Notes: generated from the letters alone by a model not told the origin. Positions 1 to 13,871 are shown, counted from the first letter of the stretch. The stretch: 64,000 nt of DNA from Istiophorus platypterus (GCA_016859345.1 CM029134.1:12726560-12790559); one strand, 5' to 3'. Made by a program: numbers and translations.

Positions 1-142
1 ATCATCAGGTAGCTCCAGGACAAGAGATGATTTCAGGTCACAGATTTATGATGAATGTCTGGCATTATGGGATAACATAGAATAGAGCTTAGAATAGAGA
101 TTTGTTAGTTATTAAGCTTTTGGTTTTCTCCCCTCAATAGCC

Positions 143-3100
143 ATGGATGTGTCTGACGTTCCCGCACCGCTTCCAATTGAGATGGCTGAAATGTCAGAGG
201 AGAACGGCAGCACCGCCATGGCCCCTGAGGCCCCTGCAGCCCCCGAAGCCCCCGAAGCCCCTGCAGCCCCTGCAGCTCCTGACCCTTCTTCCTTCTCCAT
301 GCCTCCAGCTGCAGAGGACGAGGAGGGGGAATTGCCTGCTGACTTTGAGCGTCTGTGGAAGGCTGCCCATGACAACCCTCAAGACTTCACTAGCTGGACC
401 GACCTGCTGCAATACTGCGAGCAAGAGGTGTGTGGAGACAGAGGGGTACCAGTGGTGTTTAGATTTAAGGAAGAAAAAAAGAGCCTCAGGAAACCATGAT
501 ATTGTCCCTCATTAATGATGCATTACCACCTTAAACTTTTGAAATATTGTCCACAGGCCACAAAGCATGTTTGGCCAGGAATCCTACTGTAGCCTTAAGA
601 GTCAGTTGGATCTGAATTTTTCTCTCACCTATTCAGAGTCACATCACAGCCTCACGCAGGGCACTGGTGGCCTTCCTCGCTCGCTACCCGCTCTGCTATG
701 GCTACTGGAAGAAATTTGCTGATCTGGAGCGCCGTGCAGGGTACAACAACAAAGCAGAGGAGGTAAAACAGAAGCCAGAGTTTACTCTCCTGCATAACTT
801 CTACCACTCACCATTATGAAAAATTTAAGAAGTGTTTCTCACTGGTTTTTAATCAGCTCTTCTCTAATGGTTGTGGTGTGTTGTGTTAGGTGTGTGTTGA
901 GGGTCTCAAGGCGATCCCTCTCAGTGTAGATCTTTGGATTCACTACATCAATCTGTTGCTGGGAACACTGGACATGAACCTGCCTGAGTCACCAAAGCGG
1001 ATTCGCAGGTAGACAAACACTCTCATATTGACATACATGATTAAGACTCACTTTTGAGATTTTTAACTTTTTAAAGGACCAGAATGATTTCACCTGGATT
1101 TTCATTCCTTATAAATCCAAGTTGGTGTTTTTTGCTGCAAGAACGCTGTTTGTTCACCACAGTTTACTGTAAATTAGGTCCTTGAGTGCTGAGCAAGAGT
1201 CGAGTTAGCATATGGCTCTTAAAATGGAAGAGGAAAAATAAGAGGGTAAATGCAAATAAAGTGTCCCTTTGTTTAATTTTTAGTGCATTTGCTGTTTTTT
1301 TCCAAGGATAACTTTGCTGGAGTTGATAGCAGATAAACTACACAATTAACTCCAGTATGCTTCCCTTAGTTAACTTTCTGCAATACATCTCCAAATTTGT
1401 TTGAGCTTTCCTTAATCTTAAAAAAAAAGGTTATTTTCGTGTTTTAATGGTTTTCCAATCTATATCCTCAGTGTGTTTGAGGATGCGGTTGTGGCAGCAG
1501 GTCTGGACTTCCACTCAGACCGGCTTTGGGATCTGTATGTTGAGTGGGAAAAGGAGCAGGGCAACATGAGGAACGCCGGGGCCGTCCTGGACAGAGCCCT
1601 CAAAGTCCCCACCCAGCTCTACAACACACACTATGACAAGTAAGACAGCACATATACAGGCCGAGTAATACCCAGTCAGATTTTTTTTTCTTTAAATTTT
1701 GTGAAGTACTGATTTAGATATACTATCAGTATATGTATATGTATATGTATTATACTGTTATTCTCCTTAAATTTTGAGACATGAAAGTCATGATCTGAGG
1801 TCTCCGTATTTCACCACTGAATATGTTCTCAGTAGTTTCTCGTTTATTTTTTAGGGGAATATTAAAACAGCATAATACTGTATTGTTTTGGAAATTCATC
1901 TTTCACTCGAGCACAAACTCCTCATTCTTTCTCCCTTTCTCAGTAATTTCTTCTGTTACGAATCTCATTTTGTATCATGCTCTGCCCTCTGTCAGGTTCA
2001 AAGAGCACCTGAACAACCATGCGCCCAAAGAGGTGCTCTCCCTGGAGGAGTACGAGGAGCTAAGAACGTTGTGCCGTCAGAGCCAGAAGGCAGAGCGCGC
2101 TGAACAAGCCCAGGAGGAGGAGGAGGAGAGGCCGCCGGGAGAGGAAGAGCCTGCCACACCCGAGGGTACAGACACAGTGAGTAACATCTGACTAGTCTTC
2201 ATTCAGTCATGAGAGGACTTTAGTTTGTTTAAATGTATATACTATAGATTAAAGGGATGTCCCAATGGGTGATTATTTTGATCATTTTCACTCTCCATTA
2301 GGAGGATCTGATGCAGAAGATTAGGGAACAAGTGCTGGTTCACAGGGACAAAGTTTACCAGGACAACGAGGGGGAAGTCCGCAAGAGATGGCACTTTGAA
2401 GACGCTGTGAGTTGTTTGGGTTTTTTTCCCCTTCCACTTTCTTCTTTTTCCTATGCATCCCAGTTAGTTTAATATATCTTTGTTGTATCTTCTTTTGAAA
2501 ATCCTCCCTGTCTTAGCCATTCACTGTTTTTTTAAATTTTTTTTGGAAACTTGAAACCAAGGTATGACATGAAAATAATTTTCCAGCCACTTTGTTCTTA
2601 ATCTAGGTCTGGCTGACATTTGAAATTTTTGGTAAAATGGTGTCTATAAACAGACATGTACATGAGCTTTGGCAAAATTAAACAGTCTGAGATCAGAAAA
2701 ATCATTATTTAAATCACAAACTCTATGATCAAAGAATAGATACATTAGAGCATCCATAATGCCAACCATTCAGTACGTGACACATTCTGTGCGACAGACA
2801 AGTTTTGGTAGATTTCAGAAAAACACTGAGGTTCACTGTCCAGATGTATTTGAGACCAAAACCCATTTTCTGAATGTGGCTACTATTGTGCTCAAGATAA
2901 AATCTTTCCAAAACCCAGTGATAGTTTATGTCACTGGTTTATGTGTAATGCTTTTGCTTCTTAATTTGTCAACACTATAAAGTTAAGTTTTACAGTAAAA
3001 TAATTGACTGTAAATATCATGTGCTTTTTTTGGGTTTATAGTCTGATCTGATTTCCTCTCTGTTTCTCTCTTCATCGTACAGATCAAGCGGCCCTACTTC

Positions 3101-6100
3101 CACGTCAAGTCACTCGACCGTCTCCAGCTGCGAGCCTGGCACTCCTACCTGGACTGGGAGATCGCTCAGCTGAACCCAGACACCAAAGACCCCGACCAAG
3201 GTGACTACAATCATGAAGATGCTATCTGTCATTTTTTTTCTCTCTGGTTTCATTAAATTGTGTCAACATCTGCAGTTTTGACAACATTGTCTCTCATTAG
3301 ATCCAAACCAGGCGGCCACAGAGGGGTCAGAGGTCACAGCTCAACCACATGAAGTGTCAGAAAATGCTGCGCTTACTCAGGACGACCACAGGGTTCGCAT
3401 CCTCTTTGAACGTTGCCTGATCGCCTGCGCTCTGTATGAGGAGTTCTGGACCAGGGTAAGAAAAACTGTTACTGTTTATGTGTATGATTGTGTGTATGAT
3501 GTATGATCTCTGATTAACCTGTGCATGTGTGCATCGTTCAGTACATTCAGTACCTGGAGGTGCAGAGTGTGGAGGAGGCCCGAGCTGTTTACAAACGAGC
3601 CTGTGAGATCCACCTGGCGTATAAACCCAACATCCACATGCAGTGGGCCACCTTCGAGGAGAGGCACGGTACGACAACACACTAACACACAAACACAGCG
3701 GTCTGACTTAAAGTAACATTGCGATTTAATCAGTGAAATACATGTAAACAGATTCAGTGAAAAGACAGGGAGATGTAATAAGACAAGTTCTGTGATTGTG
3801 TGTAGTTTCACCAAAGGATATTACAGGGACTAGTAGTTATTTCACATCAAGTCAGTATGTGTTTGTCATTGCATTAGATTAATACAAAACAGGTAAAACA
3901 AACACTTTTTGAATATTACCTACTACTACTACATAGAATTAAATTATCATGGTAAACGTGGAACTCAGCTGTTAATTTCTTAGTCTTTGCTTTAAGTTTT
4001 TATATTAACTTGTTAAACTATTTCAGTTGAATAAAAGCTGTATGTGACAGGTTTTCAGTTATTTGATTTGGTTGTAAAGACTGACCTTTAACTAAACTAA
4101 TATCATTTAATTTTAATTATAATAGTTGTTGACATTGTCAGTTTGGTGTTGATTGAACTATATGGTATTTTTTTAGGTCGCATCCTGCAATGATGGTGTT
4201 TTATTGGAATGAAATATATTTAAAGGTGTTTCTAATATTTATCCTTCTTTTCTTAATTTAAAAGATTGAAACTGCTCATTATAAAGCAGCCACACACAAA
4301 GAACATCACAAAGCCTCAAAACCTACTATAGAACAAAACCAAGACATCATAGTCCTTTGGTGAACAGATTTAGATGTTTGTATTCCACATTTATAGCCAC
4401 CACACACACGATAATTCCTTAATCTTCTCCCTCAGGTGATCTAACTGAAGCTCGGCGAGTGCTGGAGGCATTGGAGAGAAACCTGCCAGGATTGGCGGTG
4501 GTCCGTCTCCGCAGGGCCGCTCTGGAGAGACGAGCGGGCCATCTGGAGCAATCGGAGGCCTTGCTGCGGGAGGCAGTGGCGGAATCCAGAGAGAAGCCCA
4601 TGTTACACGCCTTCTACTCCATCAAGCTGGCTCGTCTGCTGCTGAAACTGGGCAAGAACCCCAGCAGAGCTCGGAGAGTTTTACAGGAGGCGCTGGAGAT
4701 TAGTCCGGTGAGTTAACACACAACCGCAAGGAACACCCACAAATATTGTGGCAGAATATTTTAATCTCAGGCTTTTGATTCATGTCCTCTCAATGCTTAA
4801 TTCTAGAAAAAACTTTAAAAGTTAAAAAATGTGACAGTAATTTTGCCGAAAAAAATCTATTTTACATTATACAGTTCACCTACCAGCCCCTCAAATGTAT
4901 ATTTTTTTGATTTGTGACATCTTAAGATTATACACCAAGCTCTCTTTCCATATTGTCCATAAACGGCATTAAGTTTGCAGGAGCCTTGTATAATTATGGT
5001 GCAACCTCCTGAGTTTTTTTTTTAACAGTCTGACTGAGTGATAGTGTCTTTAATAACTAAAAATGCAAGTTGGCAATCGGTACATTTGATGTAAAATGAT
5101 GCGTTGTGACGAGTACCACACTTGTACCTTAAGAAGTAAAAAGCCAAAACTTAGCACTGATGATACATAGTAACTCTTGCTTTTAATTGCCCCTCACCCC
5201 ACAGGATAATGATAAGCTGCACTTGAACCTGTTGGAACTGGAAGTTTCAGGAGACCCTTGGGCCTCAGCTGAGGCAGTGCAGGAGTGTGTGACGCGAGCC
5301 CTGGCAGCCCCTCTGGCCCCAAACACTAAGATCCTCTTTTCACAGAGAGGCATGCAGTTTGCAGAGGACTACAGCAACTCGATCCAGAGGTCGGAGTTCA
5401 ACATAAGTCTTATGATTAGCAAATATTTAAAAACCCAATTGGTCATATAAACCCTGACGGTACCTAACAAACCATTCATCATTTTTGACATTAATGTTGT
5501 TCTCTGTTTTCCTTATACTCAGCGTGCTGTCTGTATATGAAGGGCACCAGAAACTGTTGAAGGAGCTTGGTGGCACAAAAAGAGGAGCAGAGAACGGGTG
5601 AGAGGGGAAGGAACAACTAACTCAAAGATAAATTAATGAAGTCAGGAGAAATTTTATTTGGAATTGCAACTGGCAGTGTTTAAAATAAAATAGTATGTGT
5701 TTGAGTGTCATTAATATTATTAGCATTTGGTTTGAATAAATTGTCACTTTGGGCTGGTTTCACGTTGTCACACTGTCCAGATTTGTTCCACAAGTGAAGC
5801 AAAGCAAAAGCTGTTTTATTTATATATAACCAATATATTACAGGTGAACTTGCTTGAAAGTCAAATCAGTCTTTTACCAACTCAGATTCAATGAAATGCT
5901 TTCAAATTCTAATCCATGAAATGGTTTATATTCCAGGAATTTGTACCAAGATTTTAACTTAACAGTTCTTCAAAAACACAACATAACTGCAGTTCCTACA
6001 TCTACATTTTTAAATAACCTGCTGGATTCGTTAAATGTATAAAATACAGTTTTCCAAATTGAATATTGTGGGTAGCATAATACATCTTTATATATTAATG

Positions 6101-6822
6101 TGCTCTTCTTTTTTTGCAGAATAGCACATGTTAAAGGCAGTTTAGGGTATCAACTGAAGGAGAAAAAAACCACTACATCCTCAAATCAGACTTTCTTTTA
6201 ACAAGCAAACTAATCTGTCAAAAAAATGTGAGATGAATGTTTCTTTTGCAGGTTACCTCAGAGTTTGGGCATTTCTTTTATAGAAATGGTTAATGGCACT
6301 GATAGTACAGCTGAAGTTAAGTAGTTTGGTGGGATTGTTGAAAACTGGCCAAAGCCATGGCTTGTTGTTGATGCCATGTTTGATCTGCAGGGATGAGGAT
6401 TCAGAGAAACTGAGCAAAGGTGAGGATGGCTCTGCTGTCGGCTCGCAAGTTCCACCCACCATGCCGCATGTACCCATCACAACGCCCCCTCCTCCTATGA
6501 TGGGTGCTGACATGAGCGCACAGGCCGGCTATGGTGGATACAGTAGCTGGTACCAGGTTAGAATGAGATTTTTAAAGGACATGAAAGTTTTTAAAAATAA
6601 AAGATGGTTATTGGGATGGAAATCGGTAAATGTGCCAATGTGTCTGAATTACCCAAAGAAAAACTGGGGTTAGGGTAGGTGTAGTATTAAAAAGTACAAT
6701 TTGAGATGTTCTCTGTACCTTAATTTTCCATGTGTTGTATTTCTTTCCAGCAACCGCAGTACGGCAGCTACGGTTACCAGAACACCTGGAACTACAATCA
6801 GGGCTACTATCCTCCCAGCTAA
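143..6822 (+). CDS. prpf39: Pre-mRNA-processing factor 39 (U1 snRNP-associated HAT-repeat protein)
   Basis: Nuclear splicing factor; the family (yeast Prp39/Prp42, vertebrate PRPF39 homodimer) is a HAT-repeat scaffold of the U1 snRNP. Coding exons: 143-427, 637-762, 890-1008, 1472-1639, 1996-2176, 2302-2406, 3083-3200, 3301-3455, 3542-3668, 4436-4707, 5205-5389, 5523-5597, 6391-6556, 6751-6822; 2154 nt, 717 residues (human about 669). Recognisable stretches are [75 protein letters not shown] and [13 protein letters not shown]. The tail is rich in Tyr, Gln and Pro, as in the mammalian protein. The N terminus carries a low-complexity Pro-Glu-Ala run (residues about 29-46). The first coding exon follows a good acceptor ending at 140, so at least one 5' UTR exon lies upstream, possibly outside the window. 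All introns are GT-AG. The N-terminal start is the least certain part. Confidence 0.93.
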
Positions 6823-6939
6823 ACAGAGCAACATTAATTGTGGCACCAGAAGACAACAGGGAGCAGTTTGGCCCAGGATGACATCTCAGCTGAACAGCAA
6901 ATAAAAAAGCACCCAATCCTGCAGGTCTAGTCCTGCTAA

Positions 6940-6945
6940 AATAAA
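6940..6945 (+). terminator. Candidate poly(A) signal of prpf39
   Basis: AATAAA lies 118 nt after the prpf39 stop codon. Further signals on the same strand are ATTAAA at 7544-7549 and AATAAA at 8533-8538, so longer 3' UTRs are possible. Which is used cannot be told from sequence. Confidence 0.5.
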
Positions 6946-8304
6946 TCCCAGCATCCTTTCCTCTCCGTCCTTCCTCTGAGTTACCTCACTGTCCTGGATT
7001 TGTGAAAATAGGAGGTTGGAGTTGAGCTCCCTCGACTTGTCGTGTCATGTCAGTCTTGAGTCTGAGGGACAGGTGGGAAGATGATGAAAGGAAACAATGA
7101 CCGTCATTGTCAGTGCAACGGTGTCTCTGCATTTTAATCAGAACTATTTTTGTATTTGTTTGCAAGCCAACCCCTTTGCTTGTGTTTTAAAGTCATCCAG
7201 TTTATCCACAACTTTACAGGTGATTTTTGATTGACATTTTGTACCATTCCACACAATAGGCTAATTGTTGTTTTTTCTAATGTATATAAAGGTGTTTTAT
7301 AGTGTGTCACAACAGATCTTTGTTGTGTGTCTTTGTCACCATGATCCTCATTAACTGTGAGACTAAAGCTTTGGGCTTATGTGTCAGTGCAGTGTTTTGT
7401 TTTTTTAAGTTGAAAATTGAATTGCTTCTAGTCTCGTTTTAGCAGGAATACAACTGAAGACAATCTCATTTGTTAATTCTAAAGTTTTACTTTGATAGGT
7501 GTATATAAGTGGGGAGAGCACTCAGATTTTAATTTTTCTTTTTATTAAATCATTACCAACAGTCCACCTATGCTTGCTCAGTGTTATATGAAGAAAACAA
7601 GCACTAGCCCTCCTCATCTGTGAATTTGACTTCTGCTCCTGGCAGGCGGAACCCAACAGAACTTAAGGACATTTGATAAAAGGGTAGAGTTACCATCTAT
7701 TATTTTGCCCATTAATTTGATAACCAGACTTTTAAAAGTATCTTGTCATTGATTATGTCCGGCCCTCATAATGTTGAATTTGGCCACAGCAGGCAGCTTT
7801 TTTCTTTTCTGAACAAGCTCAGAAAGTCCACTTCCCTACCTGCTTGGCACCAAACAGCAGACAAAATTTTCGCAACAAGCTGGTAAACATATGGGGGAAT
7901 TTAGCAGCTAAAGAGCCAGATATTCCCCTCAGGAGTTGGTGGAGATCTAAAATGAGGCTAAAAAAATAACAAATATTACAATTTATCAGGTGGTCATAAA
8001 CTCAACTCCAAAGGAATAATGTTGCTCCTTTATTGCTGAATGTATAGATAAGTAACTGTTTGCTAAAAAGTTATATCATCTTTGAAAGTGATGTCATTGA
8101 TTTTTTTGCAACTTGTTTCTGCTGCTCCCAAATGGACACAAAAAAATGCAGTTATTGCAGGTTTTAGAGTAAAACTACAGCCTCTGAAAGCTGATTCTAG
8201 AAACCAGTAGGCCTTTTCTTTTTCACAGTAGACTGTTAGGAGATGTGCAGGTATTTTTAATAACATTAACGATGGCTCAATTCTATCAAACTGTTCTATT
8301 AAGT

Positions 8305-8405
8305 CCTGACAGAGAGCCAGCTTGAATGATACCAGGACCCTGAACCGACGCAGCTGAATGGAATTCAGCCAAAGCTGATTTTATCATTTTCATCTGTGCT
8401 TTTGC
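8305..8405 (+). repeat. Dispersed repeat family A, copy 1
   Basis: The segment contains CCAGGACCCTGAA followed by CAGCTGAATGGAATTCAGCC and then TTTTATCATTTTCATCTGTGC. The same order recurs at 38458-38550 and 60615-60715. No coding potential is seen. It is probably a SINE or MITE remnant; the family is not named here because no library search could be run. Confidence 0.7.
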
Positions 8406-8765
8406 ATGTTAAAATCTTGCATGCCATGGGGTTTTAGCTCACTAGATGTTTGTTTAAAAATCCAGTGGGCAAGCATAAGTAATGTACTGTAGAATTTGTT
8501 ACTCTGGGGCTTATTTCGGTTTTAAACAGTCCAATAAAATGCCTGAAACTGTCATGTAATTTTGAGAGAAGTATGACGGGATTTCAGTTTAACGCTCTGT
8601 CAGTCTCCCCAAATCTCCCCTTTGAAATCAATCCTCTGAATTTGGTATAAACCTAATGAGAATTTTTCTGTCAAAAATACAATACATCATCAGACTTATT
8701 TTAAAGAGGGTTGCATAAGTGATTTTTAGACAATCCAGTCCACCATCATAGTTCTCCAAGTCAGC

Positions 8766-8771
8766 TTTATT
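8766..8771 (-). terminator. Candidate poly(A) signal of ubxn1
   Basis: TTTATT on the plus strand (AATAAA on the minus strand) lies about 530 nt beyond the ubxn1 stop. Another sits at 8029-8034. Placement is by motif only. Confidence 0.35.
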
Positions 8772-9301
8772 GTAAGTAGATTCTTGGTGATTATGTAGAC
8801 ATAATATATTTATGTCAATATATTTTATCTTATAAAAAAAAAAACTGGCAAAGTAGAATGTCACAAAATCAGGAAGATTGTTGGGATTATATTTTAAGGA
8901 CCTTTCAATACCAATCAAGTAGGTCTTGTGTGGTGCTTTGCTGTGTAAGGATCAGGTTAAATGTTTTGCTGAAACCATGAGCAGTGCTCCTTGAAGCAGT
9001 ATCAGTCAGAAGCCAGCTATCTTCGCTTTGATCTTGATCGGTAAAATGTCATTGTCAAGCATATTACACAAACCAGCAAAATCAGGCCAAAAAGACAAGG
9101 GGCTGCCTTCAGTTAGTCTTGGGGGAAAACAAATAATTTTCCCTTATAACACAGCCTTCAGCTCCATCTCTGCTGTGGTTAAGTTAGCTGGCTTATTGAG
9201 TGATACTAAAAATGTGGCGACTCATTTCCTTTATCAGTCTGTTTCTGGTGGTGATGTAGTAGAAGTGGTGAGGTAGGCTCACAGAGCAGATCCTCCTGAT
9301 C

Positions 9302-12300
9302 TCACTTTTTGGTAACAACCAGCACAGCTGAAGGCACCAAACCTAAAAAAGAGTTGTGAAAAAGGTCAAATACAATCTGTAGAAGTCTTGAGTAAAGCAA
9401 ACCTGCGTGATGTAAACAGTCTTTTAGTTCCCACAGAAATTAGATGCATCACTGGCCCAGATTCATTCCAGGGACATTTAGGTTTACATGGTACATGTCT
9501 TAGCATCTTGGCCATAGTTTCTTTTCCAAACTGCATATACAGTATATCTGGATGGGATCCAATCAAAATGCCTTGTGCGTGCATTACACCTTGCTTTAAC
9601 ATATTTAGATAAAGATCACATGTTAAAACAAGCTTTAAATGGGGCACATTTCAAACTGGAGATCAATTCACAAGAAAGACAATGCAACCACAATACAAGG
9701 CCAGAAAGCCCAGACCTACGCCACGGCTAACTGCTACTCACCCAGCTCTTTCAGAGGCTTCTCCATGTCCAATTCGGTGTAGATGTGACGGGGGTATGGC
9801 GACAGCAGCGTGAAGTCCTGACCCTCAGGTGTGTTGCCGTTCATCTGCACGTAGACACGCACTGCTGCCAGCGGTTCCTGAGCCTTGAAGACTGTCGTGA
9901 TGGTCGAACCGTCCAGCAGACGTACCTTGGAAGAGCGGAGGGAAGTCAAAAAAGTCAGGGAGCAGCGAGTGGAGGAAGAGGAGAGAAGAAGTGGGCAATG
10001 TATGAGCCATATTTTCACCATCTTTAACTTTTAACAACATTGCAAAAAAAAGTTTTTTTTCATTAAATTAAAAAAATTGCATTGATGTCAGTTTGTCTCA
10101 AAATGAAAAATATGTTATAAATGTCCCAAATGTCTGTGCTGTTTTAGAAGGGACAAACTTAATTCTGTCTGACCTATTGATTCCACTTGTTAGACAGAAA
10201 ACAAAAGATGCAAAACAAGTATGACTGAAGGCTGTACCTGTATCCTGGACTCATCATACTCCTTCTTGGTGGGTGGAGGACCCTGACCAGTGGGGGACGA
10301 GGGGCTGGGTTGGGCAGGTTGGGACGATGCAGCCATGCTTGCTCCTCCCCCTCCAAACTAGACAAGAAAAAAAAGAAAAACAACAATCATCTAGTTGATT
10401 GATTTCTTCAGAAGTCGTAATAGAAAGAAATGGGAGGTGAACAAGACAAAGGAGAAAATGATGTACGCCAATGACAGGGGTACCTTTTGTGCTCTCTCCT
10501 CTCTGTCCCGTGCTATCTTCTCTTTAACCCTTTGCCTGACAGGCATAAAGACAAGCAAAACAATAACATTAGGATTATAATTCAAAGGATTTGCAACCTA
10601 TGGCAGTTTGGTGAGGATGCCTGTTCATCCTTATCTCTGGGTTTCTTATCTGGTGCAGTTCCATGAGATTCCCATCTGAATTTTTCCTGATTATAGTATT
10701 TCTACTGTTATCTAAGTTTATTTCAAGATTAAGTAGGATGGCATTCAACTAAGCACTGTGGGTTTATTTTATTTTCCATGTCCTGCTGTGATTTGCAAGC
10801 CTGATTCCAGAAATCTGCATATCTGCCCATATCTTTGATTTTCTGCAGCAATTTATGAGTAGTAATGAAGAGTAATGAACAATGATGTGGAAATATAAAA
10901 ACATTTCAGTCCGATTATCAGGCTATTGTTCTTTACCTTCTTTTGAAAAACTTTTTATTTGATCTCCCCGGAATACAATCCAGAGGGCAGCTATGAGCAT
11001 ATTTTTAAAAGAGTGCAAAAATCATTGGATCATTCAGGTACTTGATTGTTCTGTTACAGCTTAAAAGGGATAAACTGATTTATGTCACCGTGCACAGGGT
11101 CAGTAACGATTACCTGAATGTACTTTTCTTTTATCAGAGATGTGTTTTAATAAAGACTAGACCTTGCCAATTTGTCCTCCATTTTCTCTCTCCTGCGCTG
11201 ATCAGCTAGCTTCTTCATATCATCCTCCTGCAGCTTTTGACGGATCTGCTGCAGCTCTTGGCCCTGCCTCCTCCGCTGCTTCTCCCTTTCCACCTCTTCT
11301 GCCCGTTCTCGCTCTCTTCTCTCCGCTTGCTTCAAGCGCATCAGCTCCTCTAGCCTGAAAAAGAGACACACAATGACACAGTTATTAGCTTAATGACAGT
11401 GAGGTTTGGGCTTCTTCATTTTTTGCTTGTTCGGTATTTCTGACAAAGAGTATCTCCATCTCATTCTTAACTCCTAGACACAAATCAACAGTCTCAGGCT
11501 ATATTTGTTAGATGAATGTAATAACTAAGACATTCAATCTGTATCAGTAAGAGCTGCTTTGTGTGCACTCTGACCTCTTCACTTGCTCACGTTTTTCCTC
11601 TTCTGTCATTGGCTGCTTCGCATTCTCGTCATTCTCATCATATACACCTGTCTCTGAAGTCAAAAGAAAAGGACATGAGAAAAAACAGAAAGAAAAAGAA
11701 ACAGAGGAAAAGAGACAGAGCTAAATCCGTGTGCTACCGATATATTTTATGGTTTTATTGTTAACCACAGCCCAAAGCAACAGTCACATGCTGACAGAAC
11801 AGGCCTAACTTACCTACATACTTAACACCACAAAGTTTAAAAACCTCAATGTGAAAACCCAGTGAGAGAGGAAGGGACAGAGAAGCTAGCCAGCTGATAT
11901 CATACTATGTTCAGTGTAAATTTAGCAGTGACTGCCACTTCTATTTTTTATTAAAGCTAATTTTGATATTAGGATTTGGTTATGGATTGAAATAACACAT
12001 TAAGAAACAAGTGACTGACAAATACAAATTTATATTGTCTCATGGTATGTGTTATTGTATTGCTTATCCTGCATGACTTTCATAGTAGTTTATAGGTTCC
12101 ATCAAACCATCAGGGGAACCCCCTGCCCCCAAAAAGCAAAACACACAGTGACCTTCAGCGGTGTTGGCTAGTGTCAGCTGTTCTGTGCTGGACTGGCTCT
12201 GTGCTTCTTCTCCCGGGATGTTTCCTACAGGCGGCACATAGGGCTCATCAATGTCAGGGTCGTTCTCGTGTTCCATTAACCTGAGGAAAGCGCATCACAG

Positions 12301-12677
12301 AGGAAAGGCAAGTGCTGAGCTGCTGTGTTTAAAAGAATCCGACAAGTAGGCTTCGCAAGTCGGACATGGAAGAGGTGAGCTGGACTGTGGTACTGAGGAC
12401 TATGTTAACCTGGGCAGTTCCTGAATCTATCTGACTCACCAGTCCGTGGCTTGTTCTATTCCCTGGTTTCCTGTGTTGGCCACTGCCTTCTCACTGAAAA
12501 CGCCAACAGAGTAGGAAAAACAGGGATTAGTGCAATGTCACACAGTTTTACTTTCACCGGTCTCTTATCTAGAAGCCATATCAACCCAGCATCAGTTGTT
12601 GGATGTGGTGTTACTCACGCTCTGTTTCTGTCAAAGCCCATCTCCAGCAGGGTCTCTAGTGTTGTTAGCTCTGCCAT
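9302..12677 (-). CDS. ubxn1: UBX domain-containing protein 1 (SAKS1), p97/VCP adaptor
   Basis: Cytosolic adaptor that binds ubiquitin through a UBA domain and the p97/VCP ATPase through a UBX domain, known in ER-associated degradation and in damping of innate signalling. Minus-strand exons in order: 12619-12677, 12440-12493, 12153-12280, 11575-11653, 11163-11354, 10484-10535, 10238-10357, 9742-9925, 9302-9342; 909 nt, 302 residues (human about 297). Residues 1-45 form the UBA domain, with the [14 protein letters not shown] helix and MGF loop. Residues about 95-190 are a charged coiled coil rich in Glu, Arg and Gln. A Gly/Ser/Pro linker follows (about 189-220), then the UBX domain to the end, with YPR where the family usually has FPR, and the ending [13 protein letters not shown]. 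The last exon is only 41 nt; missing it would give a false stop just after KELG. Confidence 0.95.
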
Positions 12678-13290
12678 TTTGACCTGAAACAGATTGTATA
12701 CATGACAGTACGTTAACGAGAAATTCACTACTTTCGTTTTGCCATATTGTCACACTATCATTTTAGTCACAGTCATACGTGCTTTAGCACAATTAATTTA
12801 TTACCCAAAGTCAATACAACAGCTCATGACTTCTCTTTGGCTCAGTCCTATGTAAGCTAAGGAGCTACATTACCATTGTAGTGAGAATATAGCACTATGT
12901 GAACAAATATTACCTATTCCTTGACTAGCAGCCTGACAAAACACTTGTTTACCTGTTCCCTAGTTGCAGCTATTCAATATCAACACTAACGCTATGCTGA
13001 GAGCTAAAATTAGCATTAATGTGGCTAACGTTCAAATTCCGAAAGCTAGCTAGGGAAGCCTCGCTGGCTAGCACGATTAAAAACGATCATGAACTCTCAT
13101 AAACTATCCACCACTTTATCTGTTAATGATTGTTTGTTTATTATACGTTAAGGAACGAGGAAGTGTTATTTTATTTCTCATACGGGCGATGGCGGCTATT
13201 ATTCTCGTGAAGATATTGTTAGTTAGCTACTCACACATCAGCCAACACCGCTCCAGCACTACGCGAACCCACATGGGTCAAAAAGAACAG
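12678..13290 (-). promoter_or_regulatory. Presumed ubxn1 promoter and 5' UTR region
   Basis: The region upstream of the ubxn1 ATG has no coding signal on the minus strand. Between about 13010 and 13075 it carries repeated GCTAA/TTAGC/GCTAGC elements, and another TTAGCTA near 13225. The base composition is not strongly GC rich. No TATA box is evident near a defined start; the transcription start is unknown. Confidence 0.35.
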
Positions 13291-13559
13291 CACGAGAATA
13301 GCGAGTTTTTCCACTCCCTCTACCCCTTGAAGTTCCTCAAGTTATTTATTAAAGGGCCTAATTAAAGGACCTATAATACATCAATGGTGCTAAAAAAAAC
13401 ATTGTCAAGTTATGAAGGCAGTATCTATAACGTATCTATGATGCATCTGAGACCCACCATGCACTAAAATGAATGAAACTTGATAAGATGTTCTGGGGGA
13501 AATCTGTGTTTGTTGAGCTTACGCTGCTGAAATCTTCCACAAAAATCAAGAAGGATTTC

Positions 13560-13740
13560 ATTCATCTGTTTAAAGAATTGAGCACGTAAAGTACAGTATT
13601 TGTCTCTGAAATTATGTCGAGGAAAAATATAAAGCACCATAAAATCAAAGTACTCAGGTGAAGTAAAATTACCTTTAAATTATTATACAAGTACTGCACT
13701 TGAGTAGATAAACTTAGTTACTTCCCTCCCCTGTAATTCA
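13560..13740 (-). repeat. Truncated copy of the GTGGTGGAAAGTA-type repeat
   Basis: The segment runs through AAAGTACTCAGGTGAAGTAAAA and ends CAAGTACTGCACTTGAGTAG then TAGTTACTTCCCTCCCCTG. This is the reverse of the start of the fuller copy at 45968-46402 (CAGTGGTGGAAAGTAC, then AAGTACAGTTTTGAG). Repeats of this kind are, from memory, very common in percomorph genomes. Confidence 0.65.
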
Positions 13741-13871
13741 TAGTGTTTCCGTATTCTCTGTTTTAACAGAGATATTATTTAGTCCACTACTGTGTCTTAT
13801 AAACCAGCGCGGCCAAAGTTCATTATCAGACCAGACTGAACTGAATGAAACCCTTTCAGTTTCTTGTGTTT

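Larger units (their letters stand above)
6823..9301. other. Convergent spacer between prpf39 and ubxn1
   Basis: This 2.5 kb AT-rich stretch holds the 3' UTRs of two genes that run toward each other. No coding exon with good splice signals or homology is visible. It contains one copy of a dispersed repeat near 8305-8405 and poly(A) signals on both strands, so the two transcripts may overlap at their ends. Confidence 0.6.

Noticed and set aside
1823..2191. 122-codon open frame in prpf39
   Set aside because: Only its right part (from 1996) is the real exon; the left part is intron read-through.
9734..9741. Apparent stop of ubxn1 shortly after KELGE
   Set aside because: The bases are a GTGAGT donor; the real final exon at 9302-9342 restores the family ending [13 protein letters not shown].
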